Source of the DNA: Coprobacillus sp. CAG:826
GTDB lineage: Bacteria; Bacillota_I; Bacilli_A; RFN20; CAG-826
Direction of reading: 5' to 3'
Assembly: GCA_000437235.1 (NCBI GenBank)
Contig: FR897028.1
Location: 4,664-10,367 of the forward strand
Length of the DNA: 5,704 bases
A model generated the notes under the pieces. That model made no database searches and was not told the origin of the DNA. It was given only the letters and a program-made list of their open reading frames with translations. The translations under genes and the position numbers were made by a program. Positions 1 through 5,607 of the stretch are shown one piece after another (the first letter of the stretch is position 1; each line of letters begins with the position of its first letter).

Positions 1-681
1 GCTACGATTAAATTAAAACTCATTGAAGGCGTCCAAAGAGCGGCTTTAGTGTCACCATTCCCAACCAAAATTAAAGGTAAAAAAGTTACCATTTTGGACA
101 TTGGTGCGAATAATGAAAACAATGCTGAACAACTTGTGCAATTTGCTATTTTAGGCTCTATTTATGCGAATAAAATTTTTGATATTGAAGAACCAAAAAT
201 TTATTTATTAAGCAATGGGGTGGAAGAAGAAAAAGGCGCTCCAGAAGTAAAAGAAGCGCATCAACTTTTAAAACAAAGAAATATTAAAGGCTTCATGGGA
301 AATGTAGAAGCTAGAGAAGCTCTTGATGGAAGAGCGGATGTTATCGTTACCGGTGGCTTTGCTGGAAATATTTTCTTAAAGTCGGTAGAAGGCATTGCTT
401 CTATGATGAGTGGAATGATTAAAAAAGCCTTTAAAAGAAATGTTTTTTCGGGTTTAGGTTACTTATTATCTAAGTCGGGATTTAAAGAAATGAAACAAAC
501 GATGGATTATAAGTCCGTTGGTGGCGCGATGCTATTAGGCGTGAATGGCGTGGTCGTAAAAGGCCATGGTTCTAGTGATGCCTATAGTTTTAGTTGTACC
601 TTAGAAGTAGCGTATAAAATGGTAGAAGCTAACATCGTAGAAAAAATGAAAGAAGGTTTAAAAGCCTATGAAGAACATTAA
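1..681 (+). CDS. plsX: Phosphate acyltransferase PlsX, 5'-truncated by window edge
   Basis: PlsX converts acyl-ACP and phosphate to acyl-phosphate, which PlsY uses to acylate glycerol-3-phosphate in membrane lipid synthesis; it is a peripheral membrane enzyme. The frame is open from base 1, so the gene enters from the left; the GTG at 49 is an internal Val, not a start. The visible 226 residues are the C-terminal two thirds of a family usually near 330 residues. Family landmarks seen are LDIGAN followed by LVQFAILGSIYA (about 94-168), FMGNVEARE (292-318), the VTGGFAGN segment (346-369) and HGSSDA (565-582). In known homologues the third landmark reads VTDGF(T/V)GN, so a conserved Asp is Gly here (352-354). 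The last 14 bases overlap rnc, suggesting coupled translation. In many Firmicutes plsX is followed by fabD, fabG and acpP; here rnc follows directly. Identity is secure. Confidence 0.96.
   Translation, partial: ATIKLKLIEGVQRAALVSPFPTKIKGKKVTILDIGANNENNAEQLVQFAILGSIYANKIFDIEEPKIYLLSNGVEEEKGAPEVKEAHQLLKQRNIKGFMGNVEAREALDGRADVIVTGGFAGNIFLKSVEGIASMMSGMIKKAFKRNVFSGLGYLLSKSGFKEMKQTMDYKSVGGAMLLGVNGVVVKGHGSSDAYSFSCTLEVAYKMVEANIVEKMKEGLKAYEEH
651..656 (+). promoter_or_regulatory. Ribosome binding site of rnc, inside plsX
   Basis: AGAAGG lies inside the plsX reading frame, 11 bases before the ATG at 668. It supports that ATG as the rnc start and implies that rnc is translated from the plsX message by re-initiation or internal entry. 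Confidence 0.6.
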
Positions 682-1351
682 TGAATTATTAAAAAATCTT
701 CACATTCATCCTAACCAAATTTCTTTATTTGAAACAGCGTTTACGCACCCTTCTTATAATGGTGAAGCAAAAACTCAACATCACGATTATGAGCGATTAG
801 AATTTATGGGGGATAGTATTGTGAACTTCGTAGTAGCGGATTTAATTTTCCGTAATTTTCCCAATCGTCAAGAAGGCGATATGACCAAAATTCGAGCAAG
901 TTTAGTTCGAGGAGAATCTTTAGCTAAACATGCGCGTGCACTTCATTTAGGTGATTATATTTTATTAAGTCATGGCTTACAATTAAATGGTGGTAGTGAT
1001 TCTTCTAAAGTATTAGAAAACGTATTTGAAGCATTTATGGGCGCTACCTACATGGATCAAGGTTTTGACTTTACTTATCAATTATTACGTTCACTTTTTA
1101 TTGTTGATATTCAAAATTTTGATGAATCGACCATGGTGGATTATAAAACCAGTCTACAAGAAGAAATGCAAATGGATCGTAGAGGTGTGGTGCAATATAA
1201 AATTGTGGAACAATTGGGACCTGCTCATGCCCCTATCTTTGTAGCGGAAGTTTATTTTAATGGCTTATGTTTAGGTCGAGGTCATGCTTCGACGAAAAAA
1301 GAAGCAGAACAATTAGCAGCAAAAGATGCTTTAAGTAAAAAGGCGGGATAA
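668..1351 (+). CDS. rnc: Ribonuclease III
   Basis: This endonuclease cleaves double-stranded RNA, including the rRNA precursor stems, in the cytoplasm. The 227 residues fit the family (226 in E. coli). Residues 1 to about 150 form the nuclease domain, with the signature ERLEFMGDS at 42-50 carrying metal-binding E45 and D49 (E41 and D45 in E. coli). The second metal cluster is in LENVFEAFMGA: E121 matches the essential E. coli E117, but the preceding position, Asp114 in E. coli, is Asn118 here (codon AAC at 1019-1021). Residues 158-225 are a typical double-stranded RNA-binding domain, opening with DYKTSLQEE and ending with the KKEAEQLAAKDAL helix. The start is fixed by the RBS at 651-656 and family length. 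It overlaps plsX by 14 bases and ends 5 bases before ftsY; the usual smc between them is missing. Reading frame and domains look intact. Confidence 0.97.
   Translation: MKNINELLKNLHIHPNQISLFETAFTHPSYNGEAKTQHHDYERLEFMGDSIVNFVVADLIFRNFPNRQEGDMTKIRASLVRGESLAKHARALHLGDYILLSHGLQLNGGSDSSKVLENVFEAFMGATYMDQGFDFTYQLLRSLFIVDIQNFDESTMVDYKTSLQEEMQMDRRGVVQYKIVEQLGPAHAPIFVAEVYFNGLCLGRGHASTKKEAEQLAAKDALSKKAG
1341..1347 (+). promoter_or_regulatory. Probable ribosome binding site of ftsY, weak
   Basis: AGGCGGG in the last codons of rnc ends 9 bases before the ftsY ATG at 1357. It is an imperfect Shine-Dalgarno match, weaker than the AGGAG in front of ylxM. Coupling to rnc, which stops 5 bases upstream of the ATG, may help initiation. 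Confidence 0.45.
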
Positions 1352-1356
1352 ACAAT

Positions 1357-2343
1357 ATGGGTTTATTTAAAAAAATTAAAGAAGCAATATTTGGAAAATC
1401 CAATAAGCAAAAAGAAAAATATGTTGCAGGTATGCAAAAATCAAGAAAGAATTTTGCTAACCGTTTAAAAGAATTAACTTCGCGTTATGCAAAAGTTAAT
1501 GAAGAATATTTTGATGAATTAGAGCAAATTTTAATTGAAGCGGATGTCGGTGTGAATTTAACTTTAGAAATTATTGACGCTACTAAAAAAGAATCACGGC
1601 TACAAGGAATGGAAGATCCAAAACAAATTAACGAATTACTCGTGGATAAAATGTTCGTTTCTTACGCCAATCAAGGCGAAAATATCGTAAATGAAGTGCG
1701 TTTTGCCCCAGAAGGTGTAACCGTACTTTTAGTAGTCGGAGTTAATGGAGTTGGTAAAACGACCACGATTGCAAAACTCGCGAAAAGATATTTAGACCAA
1801 GGAAAGAAAGTTATGCTCGCTGCTGCCGATACTTTTAGAGCAGGAGCTGTAGAACAAATTCAAATTTGGGGCGAACGCTTAGGTATTGAGGTCGTAAGTG
1901 GTAAACCGAATAGCGATCCGGCTTCCGTTGCTTATGAAGGCGTAAAAAGAGCGAAAGAAAAGGGTATTGATTTATTAATTGTTGATACCGCAGGACGTTT
2001 GCAAAACAAAACCAATTTAATGGCGGAATTAAGTAAAATTCGTCGTGTTATTCAAAAAGAATTACCGGAAGCACCGCATGAAACTTTCTTAATCATTGAT
2101 GCGACTACGGGACAAAATGGAGTTATTCAAGCCAAAGCCTTCTCCGAAGTTACCCATTTAACCGGTGTAGTGATTACCAAAATGGATGGAACGTCTAAAG
2201 GTGGAATTATTTTAGCCATTCGTGATGAAATCGGTGTTCCTGTCCGCTTTATTGGTTTAGGTGAAAAGATGGATGATTTAGAAGAATTTGACTTAGATCA
2301 ATATCTCTATGGACTTTGTTTAGGAGAAGAAGAAAATGACTGA
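1357..2343 (+). CDS. ftsY: Signal recognition particle receptor GTPase FtsY
   Basis: FtsY is the membrane-associated SRP receptor; it pairs with Ffh, both hydrolyse GTP, and the ribosome-nascent chain is handed to the Sec translocon. The protein (328 residues) starts with a Lys-rich amphipathic segment, MGLFKKIKEAIFGK, typical of the membrane-binding N terminus in Gram-positives; there is no long acidic A domain as in E. coli. The N domain (about 30-100) contains LEQILIEADVG. The G domain shows GVNGVGKTTT (128-137, P-loop), DTFRAGAVEQI, DTAGR (210-214), TKMDG (274-278) and the closing GLGEKMDDLEEFD from residue 300. All GTPase motifs are intact. It lies 5 bases after rnc and overlaps ylxM by 8 bases, so receptor, YlxM and Ffh are encoded on one message. 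The paralogue Ffh is excluded as identity because there is no Met-rich M domain. Confidence 0.98.
   Translation: MGLFKKIKEAIFGKSNKQKEKYVAGMQKSRKNFANRLKELTSRYAKVNEEYFDELEQILIEADVGVNLTLEIIDATKKESRLQGMEDPKQINELLVDKMFVSYANQGENIVNEVRFAPEGVTVLLVVGVNGVGKTTTIAKLAKRYLDQGKKVMLAAADTFRAGAVEQIQIWGERLGIEVVSGKPNSDPASVAYEGVKRAKEKGIDLLIVDTAGRLQNKTNLMAELSKIRRVIQKELPEAPHETFLIIDATTGQNGVIQAKAFSEVTHLTGVVITKMDGTSKGGIILAIRDEIGVPVRFIGLGEKMDDLEEFDLDQYLYGLCLGEEEND
2322..2326 (+). promoter_or_regulatory. Ribosome binding site of ylxM, inside ftsY
   Basis: AGGAG in the final ftsY codons, 9 bases before the ATG at 2336, is a good Shine-Dalgarno match. It selects that ATG as the ylxM start even though it lies within ftsY. 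Confidence 0.7.
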
Positions 2344-2659
2344 TCTTCAACTTCTTGAATATCGCAATCAATTGCTTTTAACTTATGGAAGCCTATTAAC
2401 CGATATGCAACGAAAGATGATGGAAGATTATTATCAATATAATCTTTCCTTATCCGAGATAAGTGAAAACTATGGTGTTTCTCGGGCCGCGGTTTCAGAC
2501 TGCTTAAAGAAAAGCGAATTAAAACTAGAAGATTATGAAAATAAGCTGCATTATCTACAAAAGAAAAAAGAAATGCAAGCCCGTTTAGAAGCATTGAAAA
2601 AATTATCAAAAGAAGAAATTCTTGAAGAACTAGAAAGGATGATGGACGATGGCATTTGA
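2336..2659 (+). CDS. ylxM: YlxM-family HTH protein (UPF0122), SRP-associated
   Basis: This small protein (107 residues) belongs to the YlxM/p13 family, almost always encoded directly before ffh in Firmicutes and Mollicutes and thought to act with the SRP; its molecular role is not firmly settled. The N-terminal half has the family pattern LLTDMQRKMMEDYY (21-33), followed by a sigma-70 region 4-like helix-turn-helix at about 37-58, with the core SLSEISENYGVSRAAVSDCL. The C-terminal part (from about 60) is Lys/Glu-rich, probably a long helix or coiled coil. It overlaps ftsY by 8 bases and ffh by 11, each overlap in a different frame, so it sits translationally between the two SRP GTPases. A role as DNA-binding regulator is possible from the HTH, but the neighbourhood favours an SRP accessory role. 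Family assignment is confident, function less so. Confidence 0.93.
   Translation: MTDLQLLEYRNQLLLTYGSLLTDMQRKMMEDYYQYNLSLSEISENYGVSRAAVSDCLKKSELKLEDYENKLHYLQKKKEMQARLEALKKLSKEEILEELERMMDDGI
2634..2639 (+). promoter_or_regulatory. Ribosome binding site of ffh, inside ylxM
   Basis: AAAGGA lies near the end of ylxM, 9 bases before the ffh ATG at 2649. It supports that start within the 11-base ylxM/ffh overlap. Confidence 0.6.
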
Positions 2660-4001
2660 ATCACTTTCCGATCGTTTTCAACAAATTTTAAAGAAATTAA
2701 AAGGGCAATCGAAACTAACAGAAGCTAACATGGATGAAATGTTAAAAGAAATCCGTGTCGCTCTTTTAGAAGCCGATGTAAACTACAAAGTTGTAAAAGA
2801 ATTCGTGAATGACGTGAAAGAGAAATCTTTAGGACAAGAAGTTTTTAAAGCGTTATCGCCTTCTCAAATGGTCGTTAAAATCGTTCATGATGAATTGGTT
2901 GAATTATTAGGCTCCGATCAAAGTGAAATCCGTTACGCGAAAGGAAAACCTACGATTATTATGCTTTGTGGTCTTCAAGGTGCAGGTAAAACTACGACCG
3001 CTGGTAAATTAGCGCTTTTAATGAAAAATAAGCTCAAGAAAAAAGTTTTATTAGCCGCTTGTGACGTGTATCGTCCAGCCGCTATTGAACAATTAGATAC
3101 GATTGCTAAACAAGTCGGTGTCGATATCGTCAATATGGGCACAAAAGTTTCTCCTGTTGAAATTGCTAAAGCAGCCAAAGAAAAAGCGTATCATGATTTT
3201 TATGATGTATTAATTATTGATACCGCTGGTCGACTTCATATTGATGAACAACTCATGGAAGAACTCAATCAAATCGAACATGAAGTTCATCCAGAAGAAG
3301 TCTTATTACTCGTCGATGCGATGTCGGGTCAAGATGCCGTTAATGTTGCGAATGCCTTTAATGAAAAGCTCGTTTTAACTGGTGTCATTATGTCTAAACT
3401 AGATGGTGACGCGCGTGGTGGTGCGGCTTTATCCATTAAACATTTAACCGGTATTCCTATTAAACTCACTGGTGTCGGTGAAAAGATGGAAGACTTAGAA
3501 TTATTCTATCCTGATCGTATGGCGGACCGTATTTTAGGTATGGGTGACGTCATGACGTTAATTGAAAAAGCCCAAGAAAACTTCGATGAAAAACAAACCC
3601 GTCGTACCGTCAATAAAATGATGGAGGGTAACTTTGATTTAGTCGACATGCTAGAACAAATGAAACAGATTAAAAAGATGGGTTCTTTAGGTGGTTTACT
3701 AAAATTAATTCCAGGTATGCCGAAGATTTCAAAAGAAGATCAAGAAAGGGCAGAAAAAGAAATGCGTACTGTGGAAGTCATCATTCAATCGATGACCCCG
3801 GAAGAAAGAGCGCATCCTGAAATTTTAAAGAACTCTCGTAAAGTCCGTATTGCTCGAGGCTGTGGATTAACGAACGCTGATATTAATCGTATGTTAAAGA
3901 AGTTTGATCAAATGAAACAAATGATGCAACAAATGAAACAATATCAAAAAGGCGGGAAAATGCCTCCAATGGGCGGACAAGGTGGCTTCCCATTTAAATA
4001 A
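2649..4001 (+). CDS. ffh: Signal recognition particle protein Ffh (SRP54)
   Basis: Ffh is the protein subunit of the SRP: it binds 4.5S/scRNA and hydrophobic signal sequences at the ribosome and docks on FtsY in a GTP-dependent way. The 450 residues have family length and order. The N domain (about 1-90) contains ALLEADVNYKVVKEF. The G domain has GLQGAGKTTT (108-117), DVYRPAAIEQL, DTAGR (191-195) and SKLDGD (249-254). After DRMADRILGMGDV (about 290-300) comes the M domain, with IPGMPK and the SRP RNA-binding motif SRKVRIARGCG (396-406). It ends in a Met/Gln-rich helix and a Gly/Pro tail, the usual signal-sequence groove. The start gives the standard opening MAFESLSDRFQ. It is the last gene of the plus-strand operon, 30 bases from the oppositely oriented trmD; in Bacillus the rpsP group continues in the same direction instead. 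All motifs are intact. Confidence 0.98.
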   Translation: MAFESLSDRFQQILKKLKGQSKLTEANMDEMLKEIRVALLEADVNYKVVKEFVNDVKEKSLGQEVFKALSPSQMVVKIVHDELVELLGSDQSEIRYAKGKPTIIMLCGLQGAGKTTTAGKLALLMKNKLKKKVLLAACDVYRPAAIEQLDTIAKQVGVDIVNMGTKVSPVEIAKAAKEKAYHDFYDVLIIDTAGRLHIDEQLMEELNQIEHEVHPEEVLLLVDAMSGQDAVNVANAFNEKLVLTGVIMSKLDGDARGGAALSIKHLTGIPIKLTGVGEKMEDLELFYPDRMADRILGMGDVMTLIEKAQENFDEKQTRRTVNKMMEGNFDLVDMLEQMKQIKKMGSLGGLLKLIPGMPKISKEDQERAEKEMRTVEVIIQSMTPEERAHPEILKNSRKVRIARGCGLTNADINRMLKKFDQMKQMMQQMKQYQKGGKMPPMGGQGGFPFK

Positions 4002-4008
4002 AATGAAA

Positions 4009-4033
4009 AAAAGATCGCGGCTTGCGATCTTTT
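4009..4033. terminator. Bidirectional intrinsic terminator between ffh and trmD
   Basis: A perfect 10-bp stem pairs AAAAGATCGC (4009-4018) with GCGATCTTTT (4024-4033) around the loop GGCTT. On the plus strand the right arm ends in T4, followed by AATTTTT; on the minus strand the run of seven A at 4006-4012 reads as U7 at the end of the stem. It begins 7 bases after the ffh stop, and its right arm touches the trmD stop codon (4032-4034). Symmetry and position between convergent operons make shared use very likely; the minus-strand U tract is better than the plus-strand one. Confidence 0.9.
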
Positions 4034-4799
4034 AATTTTTCATAAATTTTTTACCTTTGTTAATAGCGTCTATTTCCCATTTGCCTTGTTCTTGATTCTC
4101 AATCTCTTTTAATAAGCGCATATCCGCTTTGGTGAAGGGAAATTGGATAAACAAATCAGGACGTCTTTCTTTAGTAATTCGTAAACTTTCTTTTTTACGC
4201 CATTTTTCAATCGCCCCATGATTTCCAGAATAGAGGATATCGGGGACTTTTTTTCCATCATATTCATAAGGCTCGGTATATTGAGGATATTCTAATAAGC
4301 CATTTTCAAAAGATTCTTCAATGGTCGATTCTTCTTTAATCGCTCCATCTAATAAACGGATAATTGCATCGCTTACCACCATAGAGGCGAGTTCTCCACC
4401 GGTTAAAATATAATCACCAATGGAAAGTTCTTCGTCGATATAAGAAGATATTCTTTCGTCCATACCTTCATAATGCCCACATAAAAGAATGATGTGTTCT
4501 TCTTTGCTTAAAGCGTGTGCTTTCTCTTGAGAAAAAGTTTTTCCCCGTGGAGAAAATAGAATTTTTTTCCCTTCTTTTTGCGCTTTTAAAGCATCGATGA
4601 CGGGTTGACATTTCATAATTAAACCGGCGCCTCCACCAATAGGAGCACTATCGACGCGGCCATATTTATCTTTTGTATAAGAACGGATATCGACGACATC
4701 AATAGAAACAACACCTTTAGCAATGGCTCTTTTTAAAATAGAAGTGGAAAGAAAACCTTGGTACATTTCGGGGAATAGTGTTAAAATGGTGATTTTCAT
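4032..4799 (-). CDS. trmD: tRNA (guanine-N1)-methyltransferase TrmD
   Basis: TrmD methylates N1 of G37, next to the anticodon, with S-adenosylmethionine, preventing +1 frameshifting; it is a dimeric, trefoil-knotted SPOUT enzyme. The 255 residues are close to the usual length (243 in B. subtilis). Visible motifs are ITILTLFPEM at the N terminus, IGGGAGLIMK (54-63), the knot segments LLCGHYEGMDERI (105-117) and SIGDYILTGGEL (126-137), then GLLEYPQYTEP (167-177), SGNHGAIEKWR and RRPDLF in the C-terminal domain. The usual YTRP is YTEP here (Glu176). The ATG at 4797-4799 is chosen over one nine codons upstream: the protein then starts MKITILTLFPE like its homologues, a strong GGGAGGGG precedes it, and ATG and the rimM stop form an ATGA overlap. 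It is the last gene of the minus-strand operon. Confidence 0.97.
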   Translation of the reverse strand: MKITILTLFPEMYQGFLSTSILKRAIAKGVVSIDVVDIRSYTKDKYGRVDSAPIGGGAGLIMKCQPVIDALKAQKEGKKILFSPRGKTFSQEKAHALSKEEHIILLCGHYEGMDERISSYIDEELSIGDYILTGGELASMVVSDAIIRLLDGAIKEESTIEESFENGLLEYPQYTEPYEYDGKKVPDILYSGNHGAIEKWRKKESLRITKERRPDLFIQFPFTKADMRLLKEIENQEQGKWEIDAINKGKKFMKN

Positions 4800-5302
4800 T
4801 CTAGCCCCTCCCAGTGATGAATCCAAATTTTCTTCGCTTCAATATCGACTTTTTGAATAAAGGCTTTTACAAAAGGAATCAGTATATCTTTTTGGGCTTT
4901 TCTTTCAATTCTTAAAGTTGCGTAACTTGCATATTCTTCTATTTTTTTGACTTTTCCTAAAAGCGTATCGCTATCATAAACTTCTGAACCTAATAAATCA
5001 CTATAGAAATATTCATTTTCTAATAAAAAGGAAAGATCTTTTTCCACTTGAACGTATTCATTTATATGAGGAGTAAGCGCATCAATAGAAGGAATTTCTT
5101 TAAATTGAACGAAATCAAAAAGACCATCTTTACGGAAAGATTTAACGGTAACTTCTATCCGTTCATCCGTTTTTTCATTCCATAAATAGACATGGTTGTT
5201 CTTTTGGTAGCGATCATAGCTAAAGTGAGTAGAGCAAAGAATCTTTGCTTCTCCTTTTAATCCACAAGTTTTAACGATTTTCCCTAGTGTTAAATATTCC
5301 AT
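4796..5302 (-). CDS. rimM: 16S rRNA processing / 30S maturation factor RimM
   Basis: RimM binds ribosomal protein uS19 and assists maturation of the 30S head and of 16S rRNA. The 168 residues match the family. The N-terminal RimM barrel opens with LTLGKIVKTCGLKGEAKI (about 4-21); the linker leads to the C-terminal PRC barrel, with EYFYSDLLGSEVYDSDTLLG, DILIPFVKAFIQKVD and the closing EGLE. The N-terminal motif usually reads THG(I/L)KGE; here Cys13 stands in the His place. The start is fixed by GAGGAG at 5312-5317, 9 bases upstream of the ATG. Its TGA overlaps the trmD ATG by 4 bases, suggesting coupled translation. Upstream, 36 bases separate it from khpA and contain most of a terminator-like hairpin, so rimM-trmD may be expressed at a lower level than rpsP-khpA; that part is inference. 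Confidence 0.95.
   Translation of the reverse strand: MEYLTLGKIVKTCGLKGEAKILCSTHFSYDRYQKNNHVYLWNEKTDERIEVTVKSFRKDGLFDFVQFKEIPSIDALTPHINEYVQVEKDLSFLLENEYFYSDLLGSEVYDSDTLLGKVKKIEEYASYATLRIERKAQKDILIPFVKAFIQKVDIEAKKIWIHHWEGLE
4805..4812 (-). promoter_or_regulatory. Ribosome binding site that sets the trmD start
   Basis: On the minus strand GGGAGGGG lies 5 bases before the ATG at 4799, inside the final rimM codons. It is the strongest purine-rich site near trmD and supports the short N terminus over the ATG at 4826. Confidence 0.75.
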
Positions 5303-5311
5303 AATGTTTTG

Positions 5312-5317
5312 CTCCTC
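5312..5317 (-). promoter_or_regulatory. Ribosome binding site of rimM
   Basis: Minus-strand GAGGAG, 9 bases before the rimM ATG at 5302, is a good Shine-Dalgarno match. It lies just downstream of the hairpin at 5327-5355, so the site is free even when that hairpin is folded. Confidence 0.75.
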
Positions 5318-5325
5318 AATATAAG

Positions 5326-5355
5326 AAAAAAGATAAGGTTAGTCCTCATCTTTTT
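5326..5355 (-). terminator. Possible weak intrinsic terminator/attenuator between khpA and rimM
   Basis: In the minus-strand transcript AAAAAGAUGAGG (5355-5344) can pair with CCUUAUCUUUUU (5338-5327) as 12 pairs including one G-U, with loop ACUAA and a run of six U ending at 5326. The loop contains the khpA UAA stop. Only three pairs are G-C, and five A-U pairs use the U tract itself, so it is weak. It could be a partial terminator lowering rimM-trmD expression, an RNA end-protecting hairpin, or chance arising from the Lys/Asp/Glu-rich khpA tail. Confidence 0.45.
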
Positions 5356-5605
5356 CAATTTGATCAAATGATTCAAATTTGAGAATAATTCTCTTGTTTT
5401 CGGTTTTACCAGCAATGGACATGACTTCGCGAAGCGCATCAGCAATGATGCCTTTACGGCCAATAAGTCTTGCGGTATCTTCAGGATCACTGAAAATCAT
5501 TAAAAGAACTTCTTTTGGATTTTCACTGGGCATTTGACTGATCATTATCTCTTTATTATCAACGATATCGTCGACTAAAGTATGAATGATCTTCTCGTAA
5601 TCCAT
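5339..5605 (-). CDS. khpA: KH-domain RNA-binding protein KhpA (YlqC family)
   Basis: KhpA is a small single-KH-domain RNA-binding protein that works, often with KhpB (Jag), as an RNA chaperone affecting cell division and envelope growth in Gram-positives. The 88 residues are slightly longer than the usual 75-80, the excess being an acidic tail ending EKDED. The KH core is seen in SDPEDTARLIGRKGIIADAL (39-58), with the nucleic-acid-binding GxxG loop GRKG at 49-52, followed by the helix REVMSIAGK and strand KRIILKF. The start ATG at 5603-5605 lies 2 bases after the rpsP stop and 7 bases after AAAAGGAG. The order rpsP-khpA-rimM-trmD is the standard Firmicutes block, without ylqD, which B. subtilis has between khpA and rimM. 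The stop codon lies in the loop of a possible terminator hairpin. Family assignment is confident; RNA targets cannot be read from the sequence. Confidence 0.94.
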   Translation of the reverse strand: MDYEKIIHTLVDDIVDNKEIMISQMPSENPKEVLLMIFSDPEDTARLIGRKGIIADALREVMSIAGKTENKRIILKFESFDQIEKDED

Positions 5606-5607
5606 GA

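Noticed and set aside
49..51. GTG as the start of the first gene
   Set aside because: The frame is open to base 1 and the upstream residues fit PlsX; the GTG is an internal Val codon.
1026..1244. 72-residue plus-strand reading frame inside rnc
   Set aside because: It lies wholly within the well-conserved RNase III gene in another frame and resembles no family.
2307..2609. 100-residue minus-strand reading frame opposite ylxM
   Set aside because: It is antisense to the recognised ylxM and ftsY ends, with no family resemblance or good ribosome binding site.
2975..3178. 67-residue minus-strand reading frame opposite ffh
   Set aside because: It is a shadow of the conserved Ffh G domain.
3909..3941. 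12-base direct repeat CAAATGAAACAA (3909-3920 and 3930-3941)
   Set aside because: It encodes the repetitive QMKQ pattern of the Met-rich Ffh tail, normal for the signal-peptide-binding helix; no sign of a mobile or regulatory repeat.
4800..4826. Longer trmD N terminus from the ATG at 4826
   Set aside because: The extra nine residues do not match the family, and the ribosome binding site and ATGA overlap favour 4799.
5290..5490. 66-residue minus-strand reading frame across khpA and rimM starts
   Set aside because: It overlaps khpA in another frame and runs over the rimM start; composition and lack of motifs mark it as a shadow.
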